Assembly: GCF_000237925.1 (NCBI RefSeq)
Contig: NW_017385994.1
Span: forward strand, 248,001-312,000
Source of the DNA: Schistosoma mansoni
Taxonomy: Eukaryota > Platyhelminthes > Trematoda > Strigeidida > Schistosomatidae
Length of the DNA stretch: 64,000 nt
Direction of reading: 5' to 3'
Part shown: in pieces, positions 22,170 to 34,500 of the stretch
How positions within the stretch are numbered: position 1 is the first letter of the stretch
Layout of the letters: each line of letters opens with the position of its first letter
Made by a program: the position numbers and the translations under genes
Notes under the pieces: generated by a model
Databases searched by the model: none
What the model saw: only the letters and a program-made list of their open reading frames with translations
Told to the model about the DNA's origin: nothing

Positions 22170-22405
22170 AGTGAACGAAAACACAGTGACTCTGTATGAT
22201 ACGAATATTATACATTAATTGCATGATTTGCACATATCCCTTCAGTTGTTCTTTACATACTCCGTTATTCTTCTAGTCCTATTGTTATTCTGATCGCTCC
22301 CTGTTTTCCTTCGTTTTCTCTTCATTTCAATCTTCTTCCAGTAAGCATTTCACCTCATTTTCCTGCTGCATATTACTTAGATCTGTTCGCTCCAGGAGTG
22401 AACAC
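22170..22405 (+). repeat. Dispersed repeat, family D copy 3
   Basis: A diverged copy with TAGTGAACGAAAACACAGTG at the start, a pyrimidine-rich middle (TCATTTCAATCTTCTTCCAG) and GCATATTACTTAGATCTGTT near the end, as in 15895-16197. Confidence 0.45.
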
Positions 22406-22649
22406 CACAAATCGATCATCTGTTTCCTAATCATTAGCTATTACATCGAAAGACTAGTAATATGTCCCGAGAAGGCTTTGATAACAAGAAGATCATGTTT
22501 AAATGCATCCAAGTTTTGACATACATATTCATATCAAAGACATCATAACTAATCGCTAATATCTATGAGCTGATGAAAATTGACAAACACCATTGGTAAC
22601 TCACAATATTCAATATTGTTTAAACTAAGAATTAATATCATTATTATAA

Positions 22650-22823
22650 GCGAAAATGGATAGTGGCTAGCAGTAGAATACAGGACACGCGTTTCGTCCT
22701 ATTCGAGAATCGTCAGCTAGATGTACCTGCATCTCAGAGTTGATGTTTACTCTAGGACTTGAACCCAGTAATGTTCGCTTCAAACGCCATCGCGTTATCC
22801 ACTCAGCTACTGAGTCCTAAACA
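22650..22823 (-). mobile_element. Sm-alpha-type SINE with hammerhead
   Basis: Read on the minus strand: a tRNA-like head (GGACTCAGTAGCTGAGTGG A-box side, GGGTTCAAGTCC B box), then ATGCAGGTACATCTAGCTGA, the ribozyme region with ATAGGACGAAACGCGTGTCC, and the tail CTGCTAGCCACTATCCA. The layout is that of the schistosome Sm-alpha family, a tRNA-derived SINE that encodes an active hammerhead. Stem II here is altered (CTGACGATTCTCGAATAGGA), so cleavage by this copy is doubtful. Confidence 0.85.
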
Positions 22824-22845
22824 TCAATGGGAAGACTTAAACAAA

Positions 22846-23690
22846 CCATTTAAAATCATAATACATGAAGAGAATACTTATTTCATATTTACTACCTAAC
22901 TGAATTATACTTTCTCTTTGTACAAAATTGTCATATCTAGAGCTTTGATTCTTGCTATGCCGCGTACTACTAGACTACTTGAACGATCGAACCCGCAACA
23001 TCGCAAGAAAGAAGACAAAAGACTAGTAAGTAGAAATGTTATTCCCAAAACAGTGTCAAATATAGTACAAAAATCTCATGTATTTATAGTTATTTGGCTG
23101 AAAGTAAATCATCATTTCGGACAGCCAATAGGTACATATGGAGTCCTTCTTATTCATCCAATAGGAAAGCTAAACGTCGACATTCTAGAATGTTCCTCTA
23201 GTGGTGATTGGATAGAATGTCTTCGTCTCTTTCTGGGCTTCTTGAGGCTTCCTTGAGTTTGCCAACAAGCCATCCTTACACCTCTCCTCTTTGAAGTCTG
23301 TTACAAATGAATTCCTTATTGGATCTACTTGACACATTGTTTATTCAAACATGTTTTTTCTTAACAATATCATTCATTGACTGTTCAACTAATCAATTTA
23401 TACTACTGATATCTTATTCAAATCACGAAAGTAGGATATTAAACATGAATAGTTTTGTAATATTCATAAGAAAATCTCGACATTACCCCTCCTTCTTTTT
23501 CTTTAATTGACAGAATGTATTTTATTATGTTTACATTATACTTTCTTTTTCTTTTTACTAGTATGTACATTATTCAAATGGTTAGGTTTATCATTCAAAG
23601 TCATAATAATACATGAATAGAATACTTATTTCATAATACTACTTACTACCTAACTGAACTATACTTTCTTGTTGTACAAACTAAATTGAC
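22846..23690. repeat. Direct repeats flanking a 670-base segment
   Basis: 22846-22926 and 23598-23690 are direct repeats of about 85 bases (AGAATACTTATTTCATA, CTACCTAACTGAA.TATACTT and TTGTACAAA...AAATTG). They enclose a more GC-rich segment. The open frame within (22918-23256) has no motif. The layout could be a tandem duplication of the flank around an insertion, or a small element with terminal direct repeats. Confidence 0.5.
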
Positions 23691-23957
23691 ATAGAGGAAC
23701 AAATTTCTAAATGAATAAAAAATGGTTATAAAACTTAAAATAATTTGAAATGTGTCAATTAAATACATAACACAACAAATAGTATTTATACTACTGAAAT
23801 TACTGAATTAAAGAGAGAAAGAATGATTATTGGGCATAGTAATAATTGTTTATAATTTACGTGAGTTATTGATAATGTAAATTTCAATGATGGAACTAGT
23901 AATTATTTAACAATGTTATCCATTTTCTTCTTTCTTGACACTAGATTAATGTTATCA

Positions 23958-24366
23958 GAAGGGGGTTTTTGTGAAGATTTAGTATTTTCATAGTTGAAAG
24001 CGTGAGTCAATTGAATCTAGACCACCAGGGAAAACTTGGAAGCACTGGACTGCCGTTTCGCTCTATTGTGGGAGTTCAAACCACGTCTGTTGTGAGATAT
24101 CAGCTCACTGAAGACAATTGGTGAACGATTGCTCAAACTTCGTGGATTGGTTGAAGTTAGACATTAACCCCATGGATGCAGGCTCAGTGGTCTATCGGTT
24201 AAGTGCTCTGGCGCGAGACTGGTAGGTCCTGGTTTCGAATCTCGCGAGGCGGGATAGTGGATGCACACTGCTGAAGAGTTCCACAATAGGACGAAACGGC
24301 CGTCCAGTGCTTCCAGGTTTTCCTTGGTGGTCTAGCTTCAATTGACTCACGCTTTCAACTAGATTA
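23958..24366 (+). mobile_element. SINE family B, nearly complete
   Basis: Left terminus GGGGGTTTTTGTGAAGATTT then GAGTCAATTGAATCTAGACC; right terminus GGTGGTCTAGCTTCAATTGA then CTCACGCTTTCAACTA. The internal tRNA-like head has the A box GGCTCAGTGGTC and B box GGTTTCGAATCTC, followed by CTGAAGAGTTCCACAATAGG and CGAAACGG at about 24270-24298. The left inverted arm also contains part of the ribozyme complement, so long internal pairing is possible. Confidence 0.78.
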
Positions 24367-26170
24367 ATGATTGTAGTTTGGTTTTAATATTGACATAAAT
24401 ACAGATATATTTAGTGGTTATGTTTGCTTTTATGAGTGATAGTTAATATAGAGATTAGAAAAGGAAAGATCGTCAATTCACAAAAGTTGTTTTACATTAT
24501 CGTTGTAGAGTCTAGATAATCATGAGTACTCTAATATCAGTAAATCATTAATTAGATTGAAGAGGACTATTGTGGGTGTCCTCCTTCATTTCAACATTTT
24601 TTGAAAAAAATCGTCAATCGATATTAAGCTTTAAAATGACTACTTAGCATATGGGTAAATAAATCGAATACACTTTGATTTTTTGTATACATTACATTTC
24701 ATCATACTGTGAGAATGGAAGCTAAGCTTCTCCACTAACGGTGAACGATTAATGGAATTTACACATTGAGTTGATAAGTTATTTAGGTATAGAGGCATTC
24801 ACTGAAGTTACATTGTAGTGTAGGTTGTCAATTTTCTGTTATGTAATATTTTGGTGTTGGGTTATTATTATATCGATTGAGTGTGCTTACGTTCTTGCCC
24901 AGTTGATATATACGAAACGTGCTGAGTCCCCGCCAATCAGAGAGGAGCGAATTATCGATCAGAGCAATGATAAACAAAAGCCATATGAGCAGTCTTGAGC
25001 ACTTATCAGTCCTGCTATCTGCCTAGCCCAGTCAGTTAAGTCCACAACACCAACAACAGCCTCCGCAATATGAATCATTATTCTCATACGTACTGGGTTT
25101 ATATACCTAACAAACTGACCACATCGTACCATAATATAGAAAATAACGTTTGCACAAGATTTGGCCAAATTTGGCTGTGAAAAGGGGGAACAGTAACCAA
25201 TAGACTGGGGATAACTCGAGAATGGTAAATCGTATAACAATAGTCTATAGGTCAAAATAAAGCTTAGAATAAGAGGAACACGAATACGAATAGCTTAGTT
25301 ACTTAACAACTATACAATAGGAAATACACATATCACATTGGTCCATAAATAGTCCTCAAAGTTGCCATTCATAATTCTCCACGGGATATGACAGTTATCA
25401 TAAGTTAAACGTTAACAGATTATCTAAGCAATATTAAGACGCCTCATTATAGAAACTAGATATATGAAGACAGAATATTATCCTTTTTATTACAGTAAAC
25501 AACGGTTTTACAGTTAGCTTCTCAAATACCTAAGGATAATGAATTGCCAGTCATATTTCTAGATGTCTGATCTTGGCTCTTGTAAGCCTAGTCAAAACAC
25601 ACATAGTGAAGAACTATCGAAGATTAGTATTTGACATGGGTGACGACTGATTTCACCAACGTAATCACAGTTTAAAGTATGAATTTCACAACACAATTAT
25701 TGCTGAATTATATAAGATCAGAGTAACGACCAATAATCGACAGTAATGTTTTAGAATGTTCTGAAGGTCTGACACATGTATTTGTATCATGATTAACATA
25801 ACTAGTTAACAACATCTAACTGTGAACGAATGAAAAGTCAAGAAGAAAGTCAGAAACTCATCACACTTTATAGAGTTCAAATTTAAAATTATTATCCTCA
25901 CTATTACAATACATTTTATTTAGAAAGATTGGTTGCTTATTTAATTTGTTCACTAACTGTGTTTATTAAGAGACTGTATGATCGAAAAATAACACTTTAC
26001 AGTGATAATAGATTTCCTTGAGATACTGAACATATCTTATCATAATGAACATCAATCGATGTATAATTGAGATGAAGTCTTATTCTAATTCTCTCTCTCT
26101 AAAACTATTTTATCAAGTTAGAAACTAAAAACACTTTACAACCACAAATCTTTATGTTATTTACATTTTA
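24367..26170. other. No gene recognised
   Basis: Mostly AT-rich. The more GC-rich part at about 24890-25260 has an open frame on the minus strand but no motif, and it reads more like repeat or LTR sequence. No homologous copy was noticed in the window, so it is left unclassified. Confidence 0.4.
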
Positions 26171-26179
26171 TATAGTTGA

Positions 26180-26510
26180 AATCCTTGTGCTAATGAGGTA
26201 TGGCAACTTGGACCGATGCATGTATTCCCCTGGTTTTACGTTGTGGCTGACTGACTAACCCACGGAGAAGTTCTACAATTGATTACAGAAACTTACATTC
26301 CAATTAAGATGTGGCGGTTGTGATGTTTGTATGAACTAATGATTTTTTGTACTTGATCCCTGGTTGATCTTGAATCCCAAATACAATGCGTTCGTTTATG
26401 CTCACATGGTTCTCTTTGGTCTAAATTGCGCTATTTTGGGGATTCCCAGTTCATATAATAATTCGAATACCTCTAATCATAACAAAATGCTATGTCGAAT
26501 TAGTCGGAAT
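26180..26510 (+). mobile_element. LTR-type fossil fragment
   Basis: 26180-26300 matches 4130-4277. 26310-26500 matches 61595-61790 (GCGGT..TGATGTTTGTATGAA, TTGAATCCCAAATACA, GGGATTCCCAGTT.ATA.AATAATTC). At 61595 the sequence lies just upstream of a gag-like remnant, so this is most likely an LTR or leader piece standing alone. It is old and diverged. Confidence 0.55.
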
Positions 26511-26667
26511 AGTAATAATAATAAGTCACGTGCAATCTAATGAAAGAAATATTGCCAGAACATTTATCATAATAATGATATAAATTTTATGTAAACTAAG
26601 ATGATTGTGGAAATTAAGAATGGAGCACTGCACTGATCAGTAAGAAGAATGAAATAGTGGTAGTTTT

Positions 26668-26867
26668 NNNNNNNNNNNNNNNNNNNNNNNNNNNNNNNNN
26701 NNNNNNNNNNNNNNNNNNNNNNNNNNNNNNNNNNNNNNNNNNNNNNNNNNNNNNNNNNNNNNNNNNNNNNNNNNNNNNNNNNNNNNNNNNNNNNNNNNNN
26801 NNNNNNNNNNNNNNNNNNNNNNNNNNNNNNNNNNNNNNNNNNNNNNNNNNNNNNNNNNNNNNNNNNN
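26668..26867. other. Assembly gap (200 N)
   Basis: Exactly 200 N, the fixed size used for gaps of unknown length. The true sequence and size are unknown. It ends just before the Sm-alpha SINE at 26876. Confidence 0.98.
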
Positions 26868-26875
26868 TTATGGCT

Positions 26876-27058
26876 ATCAGGACTCAGTGGCCGAGTGGAT
26901 AACGTGATGGTGTTTGAAGCGAAAGGTACTGGGTTCGAGCCCCAGAGTGAACATCAACTCTGAGATGCAGGTACATCCAGCTGACGAGTACCAAATGGGA
27001 CGAAACGCGTGTCCTGGATTCCACTGCTAGCCACTATCCATCTTTGCTTACCATGCAT
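26876..27058 (+). mobile_element. Sm-alpha SINE, best copy
   Basis: A complete tRNA-like head (GGACTCAGTGGCCGAGTGGA with A box; GGGTTCGAGCCCC B box at about 26930) resembles a serine/leucine class tRNA. It is followed by GATGCAGGTACATCCAG, the hammerhead at 26975-27019, and the tail CCACTGCTAGCCACTATCCA. The head and ribozyme are well preserved, which suggests a fairly young copy or selection among active elements. A segment after it (27059-27170) recurs at 42870-42960 and 52066-52160. Confidence 0.88.
26975..27019 (+). ncRNA. Hammerhead ribozyme of Sm-alpha
   Basis: Helix I pairs ATCCAG (26975-26980) with CTGGAT (27014-27019). The core is CTGACGAG ... CGAAAC, helix III ACGCGTGT is minimal, and the cleavage triplet GTC ends at 27013. 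Stem II is TACCAAATGGGA, with one weak pair. This is the known Sm-alpha arrangement. Confidence 0.82.
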
Positions 27059-27469
27059 GTGAATTTAGGTTATATCGAGGCAATACGCACAGTATGCACA
27101 TATGCCAATTAAAGACTGACCACTTGTAGTCCAAAAACATCAATGGGAAGATTCAAACAAAAAATACTAAGTGAATTGATCAGCAAATAGTTTTTGGATA
27201 CGTGAATAATTTGTTTAGCATTTATAGTCATGAATTTGAACTAATAATCTCACTGGTACATTAATAGCATTTGTGAAAGTATGGTCTTAAGGAAAAATAT
27301 TGTTTGGAGTAGTATTGTTAAAATCAGGTGATCAATACAGTGATAAATGGAATTTAAATCTATATGAATTAGAAATGAATAGGACTTCGGTGGACCAGTA
27401 GGCAATATAATAATGATTAGAATAGAAACGAAAAGAGAATGAATAGGAATTTCATTGGACTGTCAGTTG

Positions 27470-29880
27470 AATGGTCTTCATTCAGAAGATAATGATGCAC
27501 TATAAAGAAAGCCAAGATTCTTTGGAAATCACGAACTGATGCTCCTTCTGTTAACCAAAGCGACAATTAATGTAGGTGCATGGAATATCTGAACAAAGTG
27601 GCTGACCTGGGCAACCATTCAAATAGCTGAGGAAATGGGAAGATATAATCTAGCGATTCTTTGAATAGATGGAACTTATGGACGCAGACTAGACAAAAAA
27701 GATTAGTTTAAGGAGAGTTTCTTTAGTATTCTGGTCGCGAAGAAGAAAATGCTTGGCACACACGTGCAGTGGCACTGATGCTCTCCGAAGAAGCTCGAGA
27801 AACGCAACACGTTTTAAGTTCTTCGAGATCTATTAAATGTGGACCAAACCACTATGGAAAGCAATTGTACAGAAATTACGGAAACGATTATTTTAACATC
27901 CTGAAAGATTCTGAACGCTTAGAAACAGCATCATGAAGAATGGATTTCTGTAGCAAGTCTGGGAAGGATTTAAGAAAGGAAACACAAGATAGTAATCAAC
28001 AATGGACAAATAAATGCAGAGAAATTCGAAGCATAAGCTGAATATACCGAAGCAAACAAGAGAGTAGAAAGAAGAATTGGAGCCGACAAGGAGAAGCATG
28101 TGGAAGACCTAGCAACGACAGCGGAAAACGCTGCAAGAAGAAGAATTGTCAGACAACCATATGATTTAACAAAGAACCTAGCAGGGAAATGTAGTAAACA
28201 AGAGAGACCAGTCAAGGACAAGGAAGGCAAGACAATAACTGAGATTCGAGAACGGAGGAAAAGGTGGGTGGAACAATTCGAGGAACTATTGAATAGACCA
28301 GCTCCGTTCAATCCAACGGATATTGAAGCACCATACTCAGACCTTCCTATAGATGTCATTCCACCAACGATCAAAGAAATCAGCATGGTCATGAGACAAA
28401 TCAGAAGTGGGACAGAAGCACGACCTGACAACATATTAGCCGAACCAATCAAGTCAGATATGGAAATAACTGCAAATATGCTTCATATTCTATCCAAAAA
28501 GATTTGGGAGGAAGAACAAGTAACGACAGACTGGAATGAAGGATACATTATTAATTCACCAAAGAAAGGATATCTAAGTAAGTGCGGAACTACAGACACA
28601 TCACACTACTATCAGAACCAAGGAAAGTTTTCTACCGAGTGTTGTTGAACCGAATGAAATATTCATTGGACAACCAACATGGAGACTAACAAGTTGGTTT
28701 TCATGAGGATCGATCATGTACCGACTAGATTGTGACACTGTAGGTGATTTTCGAACAATCAGTTGAATGGGACTCGTTGGTGTATATAAACTTCATTGAC
28801 AATGAGAAATAATATGACAGCGTGCATAAGAGAACCTTATGGAATCTTTGACACTATGGTGTACTTGAGAAGATTGTCACCATCATACAGAACAGTTACG
28901 AGGGGCCAGCTCACAGTTGTATTCCAAGTGAGGTCTGGTGTAATATAAAGATATTTACTCTCATCTTCCTAATCTTTCTTCTGGTTGTTGAATGGATTAT
29001 GAAGACCTCTACACCTCGGGAGAAGTATAAAATACAATAGGCACGTTGAATGCAGTTAGATGATTTTAACTTCACAGATGATCTAGTCCTTCTATCCTAT
29101 ACGCAGCAACCAATGCAGACGAAGCCAGACAGTGTAGTAGGAGCCGCTGTACCTCTATGTCTCTAAATTCACAAGGAAAACAGAAAGATGAGGAAATAAA
29201 CCAATCTGACCAGCCAACATACAGAACCTGATGGCAAAGATCTAGAACACATAGAAGCTCCTAAGTATCCGAACAATGTCATAACGAAATAAGAATGACC
29301 AGATGCGGACAAAGGATGTGGATCGATGGATCGAGGGTAACATTCCTACGATTAAGGAACATCTGGAACTCAAAACAACTATCAGCCAACACTGAATTCA
29401 GAATTTTCAGTATAAATGGTAAGACAATTCAATTGCATGGAGCTAAAACTTGGAGAACTACTACAGTCGTCACCAAAAATGTACAGGCATTGATAAAGCT
29501 CTGTCTCCTCAAGATACTACAGATCCATTTCCCAGATGCCATTAGCAATAGCCTACTGAAGCAGAAAATAAAACAGCTTCCAGATGAGGAGTAAGTCAGG
29601 AAAAGACTTTGGAGGTGAATAACTCACACTTTACGGTAATCATTTAATTGCATCACAAAGCAAAACCTAATTTGGAATCTTCAGAGTAAGAGGAAAAGAG
29701 GCAGACCGAAAAATAAATAACATAGGGAATTGGGAACTGACATCAAAAGAATGAATAGTACTTGGAAAGAGACGAGGAATAGGGTCCAGGAAAGAGATAG
29801 TTAGAAATTTCTGATCAGCGACCTATGCCACACAAGAGGTGAAGAGAGTAAATAGATAATTAAGTGGTGTGATACAATAA
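27470..29880 (+). mobile_element. Worn RTE-clade LINE
   Basis: Plus-strand remnants follow the order of the RTE at 31512-34718: an endonuclease start (GGTGCATGGAATATCTGAAC, at about 27570), then a deletion of most of the endonuclease. Next comes the linker and RT start (VKDKEGKTITEIRERRKRWV, EQFEELLNRPAPFNPTDIEA, at about 28210-28330), RT remnants, and the 3' region (LRNIWNSKQLSANTEFRIFS, at about 29350). Many stops and frame changes show that it is old. It is the most diverged RTE in the window. Confidence 0.82.
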
Positions 29881-30221
29881 TTATGCATTATACATAAATA
29901 ATCACACAAAAGTAAAGGTGTATGTAGATATTTTGGTGGAAAAAGGCCAAATAAATGAATGAGAGATGACCAGTAGCATTAAGATGGTATGTGTTTTTTT
30001 CAAATGGTAGTCTGATCATATAATCAGTCCAACTGAGTTTGGGTTTGCATGAACTTGTTACATCATGTAATAATGATACTTGATCAAGATGACTTGTAGT
30101 GTTACTTAATATCTATTTCCATCCAGGAACAAATAAATTCCGAAAAATGTTATCATTGTAGTCGAAAGGACAAAAATTTCATGCAGTTAGTTCCCTTTAT
30201 GAATTTAAATAAAGACAGAAC

Positions 30222-30548
30222 AAATATTTTTCATAGTAGAAAGCATGAGTCAATTGAAGCTAGACCACCATGGAAAGCCTGGAAACACTGGACGGCCGTT
30301 TCGTCCCATTATGGGACTCCTCAGTAGTGCGCATCCACGAACCCGCTCTCGCGAGATTCGGACCCAGGACCTACCAGTCTCAATCCGAAGCCCTTAACCG
30401 ATAGACCACTGAGCTGGCATCCAACAGTGTTAATGTCTAACTTCAACTGATCCACGAAGTTGAGCAACCATTCACCAATTGTCTTCAGTGAGTTCCTATC
30501 TCACAACAGACGTGGTTTTGAACTCCACTGGTCACTGCTTCTCACTAG
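30222..30548 (-). mobile_element. SINE family B, reverse copy
   Basis: It starts at TTTTTCATAGTAGAAAGCAT and GAAGCTAGACCACCATGG, with the ribozyme complement GGCCGTTTCGTCCCATTATG / GGACTCCTCAGTAGTGCGC. The tRNA head (GCGAGATTCGGACCCAGGAC, ACCACTGAGCTGGCA) and the internal region AACTTCAACTGATCCACGAA to ACAGACGTGGTTTTGAACTC follow. It ends just before the inverted-repeat element at 30599. Confidence 0.78.
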
Positions 30549-31102
30549 AGCTCCTAGATATATTTCTCGAAGTCACTAGTGATGCAGAATAGTATGAATT
30601 CATTATATTTCGTGGTTTTTCATCATCTGCTTACAACCAAATATGCATTAGCGTTTTAGCATTGGGTAATAAATAGGATGGAACGACTGACATAGGTGAA
30701 TGAAAAGGATTGGAATAACAAAAGGTCATCAATGATAACTATATATATGCAAGGAAAGGTCAGAGGTTATTAGGTATTAGAATGAAGGGTGGCGTAATAG
30801 TTGAGTGGAGTTCAGACACATGAGATCAAATGTGTGATAATTTTTGAGGTAATTCAAAACAATTAGGGTGGGTTACGTAATAATTGAATAAAATTCGGAG
30901 AGTTCATATAATAAAGAGAGACAAGTGAGCGGAAATGTGTGAGAGATAGCGTGGTTTTAAGAATTGAGTAAGGGATGAGGAATAAAATGAAAACTGAATA
31001 TTAACCAAAATAAAACTAATGACAACAAAAATAAAACAAAAAAAACGGATTACCACTCAACCATTACGCCACCTTTCATTCTAATACCTAATAACCTTTG
31101 AC

Positions 31103-31355
31103 CTTGAGGTAAGATGGTGGTTGGAGGTGGTCAACAGGAGACCCTGGACCCTGGTTTCGTGCTACTTGGCACTCGTCAGCAAGGTGTACCTGTAATCTTG
31201 AGGGAACTGATGCTCCCTGGCGGATTCGATCCCGTGTCACTCAGCTTCACAGTCAGAGACGTTACCACTGAGCTAATCGGGCCGCGATCAACCCCCTGTA
31301 GGACTAAGATGTAATCACAATTGAATGATCACCACTCAGTGATAAATCAATTGTC
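31103..31355 (-). mobile_element. Third hammerhead SINE lineage, tRNA-His-like head
   Basis: Read on the minus strand: a leader, then GGCCCGATTAGCTCAGTGGT (A box), an anticodon-loop-like CTGTGAA (would read His), ACGGGATCGAATCC (B box), ACAGGTACACCTTG, and a hammerhead at 31141-31186. It is flanked by a 10-base target duplication with one mismatch: AACCTTTGAC at 31093-31102 and AACCTCTGAC at 31356-31365. The ribozyme and GGTACA linker relate it to Sm-alpha, but the tRNA head is different. Confidence 0.8.
31141..31186 (-). ncRNA. Hammerhead ribozyme of the third SINE lineage
   Basis: Minus strand: CTTGCTGACGAG, stem II TGCCAAGTAGCA, CGAAAC, helix III ACC-AG-GGT, cleavage triplet GTC, then CAGGG, which pairs with CCTTG (one G-U). 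All core residues are present. Confidence 0.75.
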
Positions 31356-31511
31356 AACCTCTGACGTCTCCTTGCATATATATATATATATAGTTATCAT
31401 TGATGACAATTTGTTATTCCAATCCCTTTCATTCACTTATGTCAGTCGTTCCATCCTATTTATTACCCAATGCTAAAACTCTAATGCATATTTGGTTGTA
31501 AACAGCTGATG

Positions 31512-34500
31512 CTTACTTACTTACTTACGCCTGTTACCCCTCGTCGAGGAGCATAGGCCGCTCACCAGCATTCTCCATCCAACTCTGTCCTGAGCCTTCC
31601 TTTCCAGTTCTTTCCAGTTAACCTTCATCCTTTTCATATTTGCTTCTATTTCCCGGCGTAGTGTGTTCTTTGGCCTTCCTCTTTTCCGCTTCCCTTTCGG
31701 ATTCTAAGTTAGGGATTGAGTCGTGATGCACATTGGTGATTTCCTTGATGTATGTCCGATCCACTTCCAATGTCTTTTCCTGATTTCCTCTTCAGCTGGA
31801 AGCTGGTTTGTCCTCTCACATAAAACACTGTTGCTGATAGTATCCGGCCAATGGATGTTGAGTATTTTGCGTAGACAACTGTTTATTAATACTTGTACCT
31901 TCCTGATGATAGTCGTAGTAGTTCTCCACGTTTCAGCTCCATACAGTAGGATTGTCTCGACGTTCTTATTGAAGGTTCTCACTTTGAAATTAGTCGATGG
32001 TTGTTTTGAGTTCCATATGTTCTTCAATTGTAGAAATGCCGCCCTTGCTTTGCCAATCCTCGCCTTTACATCTGCATCCGATCCTCCTTGTTTGTCAACA
32101 ATGCTTCCCAGGTACGTGAATGTTTCCACCTCTTCCAGAGTTTCGCCATCAAGTGTGATTGGGTTGGTGTTCTCCGTGTTGTATTTGAGAATCTTGCTTT
32201 CACCTTTGTGAATGTGGAGGCCTATCGATGCAGAGGCTGCTGCTACATTTGCTGTCTTCCTCTGCATTTGTTCGTGTGTATGAGAGAGGAGGGCTAGGTC
32301 ATCTGCGAAGTCCAAATCATCTAATTGATTCTGAGAAGTCCATTGTATTCCGTATTTCCCGTCAGATGTCGAATTCTTCATAATCCAGTCAATCACCAGA
32401 AGGAAGAGGAATGGGGAGAGTAGACAGCCTTGTCTGACTCCGGTCCTTACTGGAAATGCATCTGTCAGCTGTCCTCCATGCATGAGTTTGCACTGTAGTC
32501 CATCGTATGAGTTTTGGATAATGTTGACAATCTTTTCAGGAACTCCATAGTGTCGAAGAAGTTTCCATAATGTTCTCCTGTCCACACTGTCAAACGCCTT
32601 CTCATAGTCAATGAAGTTGACGTATAGTGATGAGTTCCACTCAACTGATTGTTCAACAATGATCCGTAGTGTCGCAATCTGGTCTGTGCACGACCTATCC
32701 TTACGGAATCCAGCCTGTTGATCTCGAAGTTAGGCGTCTCCTGCGTCTTTCATCCGATTCAGCAGCACTCTGTTGAAAATTTTTTCTGGTACTGACAACA
32801 GTGTGATGCCTCTGTAGTTCTCACATTTGCTCAGATCTCCTTTCTTTTGTATCTTGATGAGATATCCTTCTTTCCAGTCCGTTGGCACTTGTTCCTCTTC
32901 CCAAATCTCCTTGAATAGAAGGTGAAGCATGTTTGCAGTTATTTCAATGTCTGACTTCAGTGCTTCAGCTGGTATATTGTCAGGTCCTGCCACCTTCCCA
33001 CTTTTGCTTTGTCTGATGACCATCTTGACTTCTTCGATCGTTGGTGGAGTGACATCTATAGGAAGGTCAGTGTGTGCTGCTTCAATGTTCGGTGGATTCA
33101 ATGGGGCTGGTCTATTCAGCAGTTCCTCGAAGTATTCTGCCCATCTTTTCCTCTGTTCTTGAATCTCAGTGATTGTCTTGCCTTCTTTGTCCTTGACTGG
33201 TCCCTCTGGTTTGCCATATCTCCCTGCCAATTTCTTCGTCGTATCATATAGTTGTTTCATATTCCCTTATCTTGCAGCTTTTTCCGCCGTCGTTGCTAGT
33301 TCTCCCATGTATTTCTGCTTGTCGGCTTTAATGCTTTTCTTCACTTCCCTGTTTGCTTCTGCGTAGTCTGCTTGTGCTTTGACTTTCTCTGCTCGTGTTC
33401 AGCTGTTGTTAATTGCTAGTTTCTTGTTCTTCCTTTCTTGAATTTTGTCCAGGGTTCCCATAGAGATACATTCCTTTTGATGATGCTTCTTAGGACCAAG
33501 AACCTGCTGACACGTTGAAGTTAGTGCTTCTTTTATCCCTTTCTAGTTGTCCTCCAAAGTAGTTTCTTGTTCTTTCAGTAGATCCTGTAGAGCTTGGAAC
33601 CTGTTGTTGAGAGTTATCTTGAATTCGTGGAGCTTGTCAATATCTCGAAGGAAGGCTGTATTGAACCTTTGTAGTGCTGTTTGTCCAGCTGTCCAGTGTT
33701 TCTTTAGCTTCAGTCTCATCTTGGCCACAACCAGGTGGTGATCTGAAGCTATGTCAGCTCCTCTCCGGGTTCTCACATCTTCCATTGATCTTCGGAATTT
33801 TTTGTTGATACAGATGTGATCTATCTGGTTCTCTGTGGTTTGGTCCGGTGAGATCCATGTAGCTTTGTGTATGCGCTTGTGTGGGAATATTGTGCCGCCT
33901 ATAACCAATTTTTTGAATGCACATAGATTTGCAAGTCTCTCCCCATTTTCATCTCTCTCTCCTAGTCCATGTCGTCCAATTATATCTTCATATCCTGTGT
34001 TGTCCACTCCAACTTTAGCATTTAGATCGACCATCAGGATGGTGAGGTCCTTTCGTGAGCACTTCTCTATGATTGATTGCAGCCTCCAGTAGAACTGATC
34101 TTTATCATCGTCGTTGCTGTCATTGGTGGGTGCATAACATTGGATAACGTTCATTGTGATCCCTTTCTTCTTTGTTCTGAATGATGCTTTGATTATCCTG
34201 GGTCCATGAGATTATCATCCCACTAGTGCATTTCGCGCTTCTTTGGACAGCATTAGAGCAACTCCCTGAGTGTGTGGAGCATTTTGCCCTTCGTGACCGG
34301 AGTACAGCAGCATCTCTCCTGTACCTAGCCTTTGTTGTCCAGTTTGTGTCCAATGGGTTTCGCTGATTCCGAGTACTGCCGAGTTGTATCTCCTCATTTC
34401 CATTGCTATTTGACTGGTGTTTCCTGTCTCCCACATTGTCCGGACGTTCCATGTACCTATAAAGAGTGTTGCTCTGGTTGTTAGAAGGTGCATCGGTCTC

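Noticed and set aside
22918-23256. Plus-strand frame of 112 codons
   Set aside because: No motif, and it lies within a repeat-like segment bounded by direct repeats.
24959-25255. Minus-strand frame of 98 codons
   Set aside because: No recognisable motif; composition suggests repeat or LTR sequence but no second copy was found to prove it.
26876-26945. Functional tRNA gene
   Set aside because: A and B boxes are good, but the acceptor stem does not close and the segment continues into the Sm-alpha ribozyme, so it is a SINE head.
2981-31186. CRISPR-like reading of the recurring CTGAnGAG...CGAAAC motif
   Set aside because: The copies are dispersed, in both orientations and within SINEs or PLEs; the motif is the hammerhead core, not a spaced repeat array.
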